NCBI GenBank assembly: GCA_959347315.1
Contig: OY365809.1
Location: 45,050,447-45,114,446 of the forward strand
Reading direction: 5' to 3'
DNA from: Bimastos eiseni
Taxonomy: Eukaryota > Annelida > Clitellata > Crassiclitellata > Lumbricidae
DNA length: 64,000 bases
Part shown: piece after piece, positions 10,715-23,347 of the stretch
Position numbering within the stretch: the first letter of the stretch is position 1
How the letters are laid out: every line of letters begins with the position of its first letter
Position numbers and translations under genes: made by a program
The notes under the pieces: generated by a model
The model's database searches: none
Told to the model about the DNA's origin: nothing
What the model saw: the letters and a program-made list of their open reading frames with translations, nothing else

Positions 10715-13700
10715 CACATATATATATGTATGTATGTATATACACGGTGAACGGATAAAAATTTCACCTCTAGAAATACTATAAAAATTTCACCTCATGC
10801 AGTGGCTGTTGCGATGATCGCATGAAATTAATCATTAGATTTTATTAGATTAGAAAAAAATACAAATATTAAAAATATTAATGATATATTTGAGGTAATG
10901 TCTGAGGAAGGGCCAATTTAACTCTATTTTCTTCAGGTGACTCATAATATATTTAATTCTTTCTTTCTGTCTTTATGAAGATTTAGATGGTAAAGCAAAA
11001 GCGGGCGATGAAGATGATGAAGATGATGACGATGAAGATGATGAGGAGGAAGAGGAAGAGGAGGAGGAAGAGAATAGGTATTTGTTTGTTTGGATGACTT
11101 ATGCATGTTAACCATTTATTTATAGACTACACAAAGAACTCATAGATAAATAGATAGTAATACATGAACACATACAGGCATGGACACATACATACATACA
11201 TACATACATACATACATACATACATACATACATACATAGACACACACACACACACATATGCATAAATACCTTTAAACCGAAACACATGCATGCACACGTG
11301 ATGCAAACGTTAGATTTTGATTGAATTTAGATTCGATTGCTGATTTATTTTTTATGAATATCACTCATTGTTCGTGATCTTAAAGAGGCATTTTGTAAAT
11401 CCTTTGTAAAAGGAAATTTCATTATTATTTGTCAAATTGTCAAAACATTATCATATATTTTCATATAGTGATTTGGATGACGAGGAAGAGGAAGAAGAAG
11501 ATGAAGAAGAGGAGGAAGAGGAGGATGAAAGTGCAAGACGAGCGGTGATTGATTTTAATTCTTTGTTTTCCCTTGTTTGGGTTTTTCTTCATAAATTTTC
11601 AATTTTCCTAGAAGATATTGTGTGTGAGTTTAATGAATATATCTTTGTACTTATGGTTATTGTTATTATTATTTTTATTATACTTTAAACATTATTATTA
11701 TTATTATTGTTATTCTTATTATTACTATTACTATTGTTCTTATTATTATTGCTACTATTATTATTTACCATTTTTAATATTTTATTATTATTATTTATTA
11801 TTTACCATTTTTAATATTATTTTATTCTTATGCTAATTATTATTATTATTGTTATTATTTTTATTATGCACACCAATCTACTTGCCTTTTTCTGGGCTGG
11901 TGTTGGGGGTGCTATTGAATAGTTACCTTGCTTGGGTGCTGTATAAATTTTTGAATGAATGAGTGTTGCCCTGAGAAGCCCCAACCATGTTATTTGTTAG
12001 AGTTGTATCTATGTCAACCTTTAGAGGTTTAATAAACGAGTATTGATTGGTTGATTGATTGATCATCGAATCCTGCTCCATCCTTCCATGTAATAGCTTT
12101 TTTGCATATTTTGGTGTAGTTGGGCCGATATGTTGCTGTTGGCAATTTCAACGGAGAACAGGAAGGAGATCTGTCCTTCAAAGTGGGAGACGTTCTGGAA
12201 GTGGTCAGGATAAGGTTGGTGGTATTTCTCTTCTGCTATATTGTATTTTATTTAAGCATTTATAGGGCGCCTTTTGTAGGGTGAACCGTTCAGAAGCGCT
12301 GCCAGTGCGAAAGGCCCCGCAAGAAGAAGTAGGTTTTGAGAAAGGCAAAAGCGGATGGGGAGCTGCTAGATAGAATTTTAGAGCAAACAGAAGGGAAAGT
12401 GCATTACTCAGAGAGGGATCAATTGAAGCAAAGGATCGAGACTGAGCCATAGCTGTTCTAGTTTGAGGAAGGAACCAAAAGGTCAAGTCTGTGTGTAGGT
12501 ATCTCTGAATATCTTTGTTTGTGTGTATGTGTGCTTGTATCTGTGTATGTATGTGTGCTTGGGCATCACCTTTCAGAGGTCACAGACATCTCTCTAAGTT
12601 GTTACATAAATGTCTACACATATACCTACCTTTTGTAAGCTGCTAAAGTCATTTCTTTTTGGGCTGGGAGCACTTCTGAGTAGTTTCCCTTGAAGAGGCG
12701 CTACATAAATTATCGAAATGAATGAATGAATATACTGAGACATAAAAATAATTTGGCTGCTGGTAGACATGAATGATCTCATTGTAAGTAAGATCTTTTT
12801 GCAATGTTCGATGCTTGTAGGGAGGACGGCTGGTGGGAGGCGGTCAATGCCCAGGGAGCAAAGGGAATGGTTCCAAAGAACTTTCTGGAGGTCGGTCTTG
12901 CTATAGGAAAATTCCTTTCCAGGTGCCATTAATTAATTAAATGGTGCCATTAACCCCATCCACAGTCCTATTCACACATGGCAAGATTCAAGATGTATGT
13001 GTGTTAAACTGTTGTATCTGTTGACGTCCAAATACCTAAAGCGCCATTTGAAAGCGAAGTGTAGGGCACCAAAGAGGGTTTGGTCATTGCGGCTCTGTTT
13101 CGGGCCTCGTCATTCTGCAATTGTGTGATTAATGTATTGTGCAGGAATTTGGAAATTGTGGAATATTTGCTGTGTTTCTAGCCGTAATTGCAACTATACT
13201 TAAAATCAGTTTATGTTCTCATTGAATTTGTGTTATTCAATGAGGTCATTGAGTTATCCATGTCTGGTCATAACTAAAAAAATCAAGAATATGAATTATC
13301 TGTTGCTAGCCCTAGTTGTTTTAACTGTCCCTCTGTGTCTTCTCATTCTGCACTGTCAGTCTGTCTCTGTGTCTGTCTCTGTGTCTGTCTCTGTGTCTGT
13401 CTCTCTGTTGGTTCTGCTCATTCACCTTTGTCACTTCGTTATCCATTTTAAATTTACCTCATCCTAGATTGCTTGTCTGCCATATTCTGCCTCCCTCTCT
13501 TTTGTATGCACTGATCTTCAGGATACTATTGACTTGATTACGACTTGGTTATAATAATAAATATTAGTTCATTGCTATACATGGAATGTCACACCACAAA
13601 TAATTACAATATGTGAGTTGTTTTTAGTAATTCAATTAATTTTATTAATTCAATCGATTTTCAGAGTTATGATGTCTCCAATCTGTTATCTGTTGATGCC

Positions 13701-16700
13701 TTTTGCATTGGACACTGATGCAACATGAATTACTAGTTACAAGTACAATTACAATGAAGTGAAATTATAGTCTGAATCATTGATCTGTTGAAGAATATGG
13801 ATGGAAATCCGACAATTTAAAGACGATTAATGTACTTAATGGCGTCCATTAAGTACATGAATCTTCTTTAAATTGTCTGTTATACAAGCGTAATGTAAAT
13901 GCTGTAGCTGAGCAAGCAAGAAGAGGAAGATGATGACGAGGATGATGACGAGGATGATGACGAAGAGGAGGAGGAGGAGGATGAACCGCCGCCGACACAG
14001 GTCGAGGAGACTCCAAGGACTCCACGAACGTATGCTGTCACATGCTTTTTCGTGGTCTAACGTCGTTAGGACTTGGAGAAACTTTTGAAAACAGTTCTGA
14101 AAATGCCAGAACCTCATCTGTTTTTATTTGTTTAGTTATTGTATGGTTAGTTTTTATTTAGAGATTTATTTTTCCTTATTTGGCAATTTGTTTATTTATT
14201 TGGTTTTTTATTTAGTTATTTGTTTATTTATTTAGTTATTTGTTTATTTATTTGGTTTTTTATTTATTTATTTGTATATTTATTTTTTTACTCATTTTAG
14301 GTATTTAAATATTTATTTTTACTTATTTTAATTATTTGTATATATATTTTTATTTATTAAGTTATTTTTAGATATCTATTTGCTACATAATTTATTTAAT
14401 ATCACATCCTTTTATTTCATTTTTTATCAATTATTCAGTTATTACAAATTTTAATATAGTTATCTGATTTTATCAGTTATTTTTTTATATATTAGATATA
14501 TATTATTTATTTGCTTAGCATATTCTGTGTTAAGAATTCATTAATTATTAGCATTTTTTTACTATTGTGTATTAGATTATTACAGGGAATTTTGTTGTTG
14601 TAGTGGACGAGAACTATGGGATGACGTTAAGAAGTCTATGAAAGGGGTATCAAAGTTTTTAACCTACAATGTTTTCAACCATGAGTACAAATTCAATTTA
14701 TTATTATGACTTAACATAATTTAACTTAACTTAGGAAAACAATTATTGTTCATTGAATATGCAATGTGTGGTATGTTTGTGCTAGGTTATGCAATTTATG
14801 ATTATTATGCAAATTTAGATTTTAAATTCTGAGAATTTTCTTATCTGTGGAGGCAAATTTTTCTAACATGGTTTATTAAAGTGGATGCCCTCCTCAGTTA
14901 TAATTGACCATAAAATGAATGCACCAGTTGCTTTCCAACGTTCTGTATTTTAATTTGGTGAATCTTTCTTTAATTAATTGCTATTCTCTTGATTGTCTTT
15001 ATTTTTAGACAACCTCAGTGACCGATGTTTTACAAGCACTTGGTTCCTTGCCAGCAGGATTTAGGGAGTCCACATTGGCAAAGCTGAGGCAAAATGGTTC
15101 GTTTAAAAATTTTTATGGGGTGCCCTTAACATGTTTTTTGACCATTACTGTGAGATGATGGGAAGGATAGGGCGACACTTGAAAGCCAGGCACGGGGCAC
15201 TTGTTTATTCACGAGCGCTCTGTCAAGTCATAGGGGTTGTCCAGACTTGAGTCCAGAGGGTCAGAGGAGGCAGAATGGCTGTTTAGGTGGTGTTGTTTAG
15301 GTCAAGGTACAAGTGAAGACTGCAGAGAATTGTGACTATATGAGTTCACAAAGAATTGTCAATTTTAGTATTGTCGTTAATTGATTGTTTTATGTATTCC
15401 ATCAATAACTACCTTTCTCATCAAGAATACATGTTGACGACAGCTTGAACTATCTTCCGGTTACATACTTAGTTGAACTTTATGCAGGCCTCTGCTAACG
15501 TTTATATTAACCTTTCTATGAGTTCTTATGTAATAAGATGCATCCTTGATTATTATACTCCCTGGCAACAACATCTATTGATTTCCTCCTGTACTTAGCT
15601 GAATATCAATCTTCAGTATCAATCTTGTCGTTTTTAATTAATGAATATCGTATTGTATGGTTTGTAGCGCCTCTAGCAGTATAAGCTATCCAGAGGCACT
15701 CTGAGAATGAAAGCCCCGAGGGAATAAACAAAATCGTCAAGCAGCGAGGCAGACGAGGGAGATGCCCCCTTGGAAAAATCTAAGGGTAATGGTCATTCAA
15801 ACAGTAGGGAACCACATTAGCAGAGGTGCGATATGTTGATCAATTGTCTAATTGTATCAACCGATTGAGCACCAATCCTTAGACAGAGAATGCCCATGGC
15901 AAATGTGGAGAATTGGTGAACGTGGATTATACAAAGTCCCTGTTCTCTGTAGATATGTACAGCTTGAAAAACTTCCTTGCTCCGAAACTCAGTCAAGCGT
16001 GTCTGTCGTACCGGGATTTGCTTCTTAATCATCAGACTGGAAAGGTCAGAGTTCCTATTCATCCATTCATTCTGGTTACTGGTCGTAATTCTTGATTACG
16101 CTTAATTTTTCATAATTATCTTTATTTTTCTTAATTGTTGTGCTTACTTTCGCAGTTGCCATTATTAGTTGTGTCTCTCAGTTTCTAAATTACTTGTTTT
16201 TAAAAGCGTATCGTTGTTCTAAATTGTTTTTATTGTTATTAGTACCTATTGTTCTTCTTCATACTCAATTGTTCTTCTTTAACTCGATTGTTCTTTTTTA
16301 ACTCAATTGTTCTTCTTTAACTCGATTGTTCTTCTTAATGCTTTATTGTTCTTTTTAGTGTTTGATTATCCTTAATACTTGATTGTTATTGTCAATACTC
16401 TATTATTGGTCCATAATAGGTACTCTATTATTGTTCTTTATACTCGATTGTTGTTCTTAATGCTCGATTGTTGTTCTTAATGCTCGATTGTTGTTCTTAA
16501 TGCTTGATTGTTCTTCTTAATATTCGATTGTTCTTCTTAATGCTTGATTGTTCTTCTTAATGCTTGATTGTTCTTCTTAATGCTTGATTGTTCTTCTTAA
16601 TGCTTGATTGTTCTTCTTAATGCTCGATTGTTCTTCTTGGTGGTTGGCTGACTAGCTGGTTTGTTGACTGGCTATGTGGTTGACTCCCATGTTTCAATGG

Positions 16701-19700
16701 TTTAGTATACACTGCACTGACATGAGGGTGTATGTGTTTAGGTGCGAGCGAAAGAGGTTCCTGTGCTGAGAATTGTCAACATCGTCTTTTGCCAACAGAT
16801 GCCTATTTTGGCTGAGGGTAAAAACCTCTCTTAAATGCAATGCAATAGAACCGGATCCTTGATCATTATCAACATAACATTGGCAACATAACATCTATTG
16901 ATTTCCTCCTGTACTTAGCTGAATACGTGAATTTATAAATACTCAATGTTTGACTGAAACTTGAAAGACCGTAAAGCTTAGTTTCCATACCCTTCCACTT
17001 CCCCTCACTGTCCCCACTCATTTCCCCTCCCATCTACCCCATTCGTGTTCCCCTCCCCTTCTACTTCCTCTACCTATCTCTGCCCCTACTATCTCTCTCC
17101 ATCCTTTCTTCCTTCCCATCTCCTCCACCCATGCCCTATCATTGCCTTCCCATCCACCCCTGCCCATCCCAATTCCATTCCTATTCCTACCCACTGCTCC
17201 CCTTCCAACCCATCCCTCTTCCCTTCTCCACTTGCTCTCTTCTAGAGCTCTTCCTTATCCATTGCCACCCACCTCATTGTCTTTCCTGCCCTATTCCTCC
17301 ACCTCCTCCTCCTCTGCCTTCCTTATATAGCACCACTTTACGCTCATTGCTCTTCTATTCTATTCTTAATGCACTTTTATGACAGTTGCAGTTGTCGTTC
17401 TGTAGGTCTGGAGTGCAGAAGTCGACACCTGAGAGTCTGCCTTTTCGATGGACAGAACGTGAGTAATTTTTGCGGGGCTAATATGGAAAACTGGGGCATT
17501 GATCTAAATTATGTGTGTGAATACATCCGGGACTTTTGCAGGGTAAATCGGCAGTCACACTTGTTTTTGTTAACGATATAAAACGACTTAATATATAAAA
17601 TTTGCGACATAAATAAAATGTGTTCAAGGGAAGATTTTTGACTGGAGTAGCATAAATTTGCATGAACTTCTATAAATAAAATGTGTACAACAGAAAATTG
17701 GTTAATGTCCACTGTAGATTTCAGATCTTCACTTCTCCTTTCATCCATGCTTCCGTCCACACACCCGGCCATCAATCAATTCTTCAATCCATCCAACTCT
17801 CAAGTCAATTCACCCATGCACCATCGGCCCAAAATCAATCAATTTGTAAATAGGCCAATCAATACACTGATCAATAAATCGAGTGTGCTTGCAGTCTACT
17901 TCCAGTTAAACTGGCAGTGCCAATTTCAGCATGAAAGAGAACGACCAAACTGGATTCTGGGATTGATTGAAGGACAGATGTATGAATATGCCGATTGACT
18001 AAGCACATTACATAGCACCATTTCAAGAAGACCTTTCTAAGTCTCTAGCAGTATAAGCTATCCTGTCATCGATATATTGATATGTCAGGTCTTGAGCAAC
18101 ATAATCGTCGTTCGAGTGGCGCAGGCAGACAAAGACCAGAAGACTTGGAACTTCAACTCAAAGGTTCATTTCTCACAGATTCTGCTCTCTTTTGTCTGCT
18201 ATTTACTTATTGTTTCACGGGCAGCGTTGTTCCCAAGGCCATTGGGGGGGGGGGGCTGTCCACATATTGCCTACTCAGCGAGCGGGAGGGGGTTTCGAAT
18301 TTCGGCGATTATGCGTATGATGGGGAAGGGGGTGTCCCGAAATCATGTACATGTGCAAATATAATTGTCTAATTGTGACGTCCACTATAGGTATATGAAA
18401 ATCAGAGCTGTTACATTCCTGCTTAATCAATTATAGGCCCTACTTAGCATTAAATCTGTTTAAAATGCAAGTGTTGTTAGTGTTTTATTTCTTCATAGCA
18501 ATAACAGTTAACAGATTTAAGCTGTTAAATATGAATCATAGCAAATATAAATAGCCTGTGGTAAAATCAATGCCTTATAGAGTTGTCTTTAGCTGTTTAA
18601 CCTTTTCAATGAGGAGGGGGGGTAGAGCTCAAATGTACGGACGCATGGGGGAGGGGTCGACGAAATGTACGCGTTGCAACAGGGGGCGAGGAGGTCCGAA
18701 AATCCGATTTTTTTGGGGTACGCGATATATGGATGGGCCCTTGCGTGGGACCCTGGGTTCCGTAGAGTAATGGATAAGAAACTGGGAAGCAGAGGTGAGG
18801 AGCCAATTTCGATACCCGTATCCCTCATAAGGTTGACTAGTCCGTCTTTCGCTATAGGCGGTGTGTTGGTTAAATTAGATGTTTGACATAAAGTGCGCCT
18901 TGCATGGCTACCGCCAGTTACATTTGACTTCTGAATTGTCATTCGTTCATACTATGTTTGTAGTCATACTGCATTGTTGTCAGTTTGAAAATAAATGATA
19001 TTTATTATTATTATTTTTAGCGAGTGAATTGCAAGGCTCCCTGAATGGACCCAGTCCATGTCTCTTGTTTCTTCTATTATATTTTTGTGTATGGGGCTGA
19101 AGTTGTGATTGCTAATAAAGATGTTTTCATTTGATGATTTAGCCAGATGCAAGCTGTCTGGATTTCGCCGAGTTTTTCATCAGAACCAATTTGCCATCCA
19201 CCAATCTCGGTATTGATAAAAATCTAAAAAATACTATGATTATATTATTATTTTTAGCTTTTTTGTACAAATTGGATCTTGAACATTACTTAGAGGAAGC
19301 ATAGAATTGTCTGGAATTAAACCAATTTGTGAAGGTATTATTATTTTTTGCTGTTATTATTACTTTTATTATAAGCCATAGATAGAGTTAAGAGTAAAGT
19401 CGCTACGGTTAAAACTTGAACAGTTAGATTTCTACTTGAGATTGTGTAGGGTATAATGAATTACTTAATTGAATTGGATTACCTCTTTCAATAGTTTTAA
19501 TGGATTCACTTTTTTATGTGTGAATGTCATATGTATCAAGAACCTTGCTATTAAGTATTGTAAGTATCTCATAAAGGTGCTTTTGACTTGCATGTCTTAT
19601 GTCTCGATTTTTTCAGGTATACTTTTCGAGACTTGTATCACATATGCAAGACTTGTAAGTACAGATTTCATTTTGAGAATCAATTATATGTTTGTCAGAA

Positions 19701-20002
19701 TTTTTTACTGCAATAGAATATTTTGTCTTTGCACACAGAATAAAAGTCTTGTGGTTTAAGGTGTTTGTATCTGAATTTAGTGTGGCACAGTAGTAGATTG
19801 GTACGTGAAGAGTACGGGTTCGAGTCTCGTCCGAGGAGTTACTTACCGTGTAGGATTCTTGAGCAAGTCCTTCACGCGCAATTACTCTGCTGTATAACTG
19901 CAATTGCATCGTCGAGGCGTGTGTGCACTTCTGAACTAATTGTAAGAAGGGCAATGTCAAACTACAGTTGAATTGTATTAATTATTGCAAACATGTTCTG
20001 CC

Positions 20003-20038
<36 letters not shown>

Positions 20039-23000
20039 TACTTCTATTGTTACCCCTATTACTATTATTATTTTTTATTATAATTTATTTATTATAGTTA
20101 TTATTGTTATTACTATTATTATACTCCGCTATGGAAGTCATTGAGAATCAAGGCCATGATTGAGACCGTTTGTATGCTAAAGATGCACCATTAAATTACA
20201 AAAGGTCTCTGAGTGCATTCTCACCTAACTTAGCCCCTCCAAGACCCAACCCCCATTTTTCCTCAAACACCTTCGACACCCCATCCTCCCATTGGCTACT
20301 GGAATATATCACCATTAAAAAGCTTTGACTCCTCTGATGTTGATGATGTGGTCGTCTTCCATTTGTTTAGAATACGCTGGAGGAAGCAGAAGCAAGCTGT
20401 GGATGGGTCTTCCTCAAACTCTACGATCAGAAGTTGGCCCCTGTATCTAACAAGTATGTTAGAAGAACTAAAAATACGCACCTACTTTCAACAGGGATGT
20501 TGCATGTCATCGGATATATCTATGCATATTTATTAGATAGTGCCTCTTGATAAATGTATAATAATAGCTCATGTAATGTAGTACCTTTTATACATATTAT
20601 AATAATGAATGTAATGTAACACATGTAATGATAATTAATGTAGTGTAATACATGTAATGATAATTAATGTAATTTAATACATGTGATGATAATTGTATTG
20701 TATTTATCGATTTGTATAGCGCCTCTCGCAGAATAACTATTCAGAGATGCTAATTATGTGATGAAATGAATGATAACAAGTATGATAATATAGTGTTTGC
20801 TTCTTCAATGTGTATTTCTGTGAATGAATTAATGGTTTCTGTTTCAATACAGAACCTATGAGGAGTTTCTTAATGGTGGAACCCCATATGAAAAGGGGAT
20901 TGATGTCGACCCTACCATCGGTCGCAAAGGTCAGTATCGGCCGTAGGATATTGCGGGCCTCTGCACTTTGTATACTTCCTGCAGTGTGCTCTATAGTCTA
21001 TACCCGAGGTTCTTAACCTGTGGTCCATGGCCCACCTGTGGTCTACAGCAATCTGCCTGGTGGTCCACGAGCAGGAGCCTAAAATTTATGGTTTTTTAAA
21101 TTAAGAACATGTAAAACATATAACTATTGTTATATTGTCATAACTTTTCTTATAATATTACAATTACATTTTGTACTATGATGATGGTAATAATATTAAT
21201 AATAATAATAGCACAATTTCAGTGGTTGTCTGTGGACTAATGAACTAGACACACAATTTGTAAGTGGTGTTTGAGACTCAAAAGGTTGAGAACCGTTTGT
21301 ATGGTGGTTGACATGAGAACAAGTCACATTGTATGCGGGAACATAAAATGAAGTAGTTACTATAAACCGTAAATTTTGACAACCACACATTATATGTAAA
21401 GTGTCTGCCCGTATTCTTAAGACTTCTTTTTGCATTGTGAGTGTCACTTACAGTAAATAGGCCTTCTCTGTAAATAAAAAAAAAATAATGTATGCTTATA
21501 TCAACATATGGAATTTTTAGGTACTGGTGCTAGTAATATGTTGCGAAACTTAATGGCCGCCAATCGCCAGCCACGACTTACCGTCCGACTGTCAGCGCCA
21601 ACAAAGGAACAAAAGGAATTACTTGAGTGAGTATAAGATGAACATAAAACTCTTCAGGATCTGTGACTGGTTAGACGAATCATTCAATATCAGTCTTAGC
21701 TGAAAGTGTGGATAAAGACGAGCCTAGCTTGCCATGCCAAGACCTCGCTTATTGCTAGGCAATACATACAAAGCTATCTCTCCACAGGTCTTACACTCAA
21801 AACTGTATTGCTCTTTCATAAAGCCTGTCCCAATTCCTCCTCTTCACATTACCTATGACTACAGTGATTCTTCTTTCTATTAATATTCATGCATATGAAT
21901 ATTCATGTATATGAATATTCATGTATATGAATATTCATGTATGATTATATATATATGTAATACATATTTTATTATTTCTGTATAATTATATGTATGTATA
22001 CATTATGTATAGATTCAGTTCAAAATTCTCTTTCTTACATACAAAGCGTTGTTGATCACGTTATCTTTGTGATCTTATCAGGCAACCTATCTCTTCTACC
22101 TCTGGACGTCCTCTCCGCTCTTTAGACCTTCAGGACCTTCTAGTACCTCGGTCTAGAACTGCCGCAGCTCAGCATCGTGCCTAAAACTGCCTATGCCTCT
22201 GTCGGCCCTTTGCTATGGAACAGCCTTCCTGTTGTGACTCGTGCTACCATCCTATCTAGTAGCACAAGTGTTTCTGGTCATTCTCTTAAGACTTTTCTCT
22301 TCTCTGGAGGTTTTTTGCACTGGGAGCGCCTCCGATTAGGTTGTTCTGTGAGAGGCGCTTTATCAATCCGTAAGTAGAATAGAATATATGAATATTGATA
22401 ACTATGTGACATTAAGTTTGAATAATTATCAAGTATTAATATCAACTTCATTTTCGAGCCAGTGCCTTTCGAGCACCTTGTGACATGCAATTTAGTTTAA
22501 ATATAATTCATGAAGTGTCAATATGCATTGATTATTAATATTCATGAAAATGAATATTCAACGCTTGCTGTTGTAGTACGCTACCCGACACAATAATCGG
22601 AAGCACGTCCCATATTCAGTACATGTCCCTCTATCGTCAGATTTTAGCGGACAATTTGCTGCGGGATCGTCATGACCTGCAGTCAACAGGTAGAAGCTCT
22701 TATTATGCTCCTTGATATGCAGAGTGCAATATTCAATTACTAGCCTTACAAACCAGCATCGCCTGGGATTGAAATTTGAACTCAGTGGATGCGCCTATTT
22801 GCCCCAACAATTGTTTCAGAGTTCTTCCCTATGATATTCCGATTGCGGGTGTTCCATTTGATGAGTGTTCCGAGTCACGCCGTGGTTTTATAACTAATGC
22901 GCCTGATTTGCACAGCCTCATATGACGTGAATGCAAATGGTCACTATTATTTAATTAAATGTCTGAAAGTTTGGGCGTCGTGAATGTAATAATGTCCACA

Positions 23001-23312
23001 TGGCAGAATGTAAAGTAAATTGTGTGCTGAAAATAGTCTCGTTGACCTAGAAATATGCATAAGAACGTTTTGTAAACAGCTGTTACGGATGGGGGTTTGC
23101 TGTTGTTGTTGCTTTCAGAGCTGATCCATTGTCCACTGGCTGCAACTCTTCCTGATGTCTTGGAGCAGCCGGACATCTTGGACGTTCTTCGGGTAATTGT
23201 AATTGTAACGAAACTCTCATATAGCGCTACTCTATACCAGAGGTGTTCGAGTGATCAGAATGTAATGTAATGTAAATGTAATCTAATCTGTATTTGTTTT
23301 TCTCATTTGACT

Positions 23313-23347
<35 letters not shown>

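Noticed and set aside
16440..16640. Regular 20-bp repeats considered as a CRISPR array
   Set aside because: Units abut without unique spacers and the genome is eukaryotic; it is a minisatellite.
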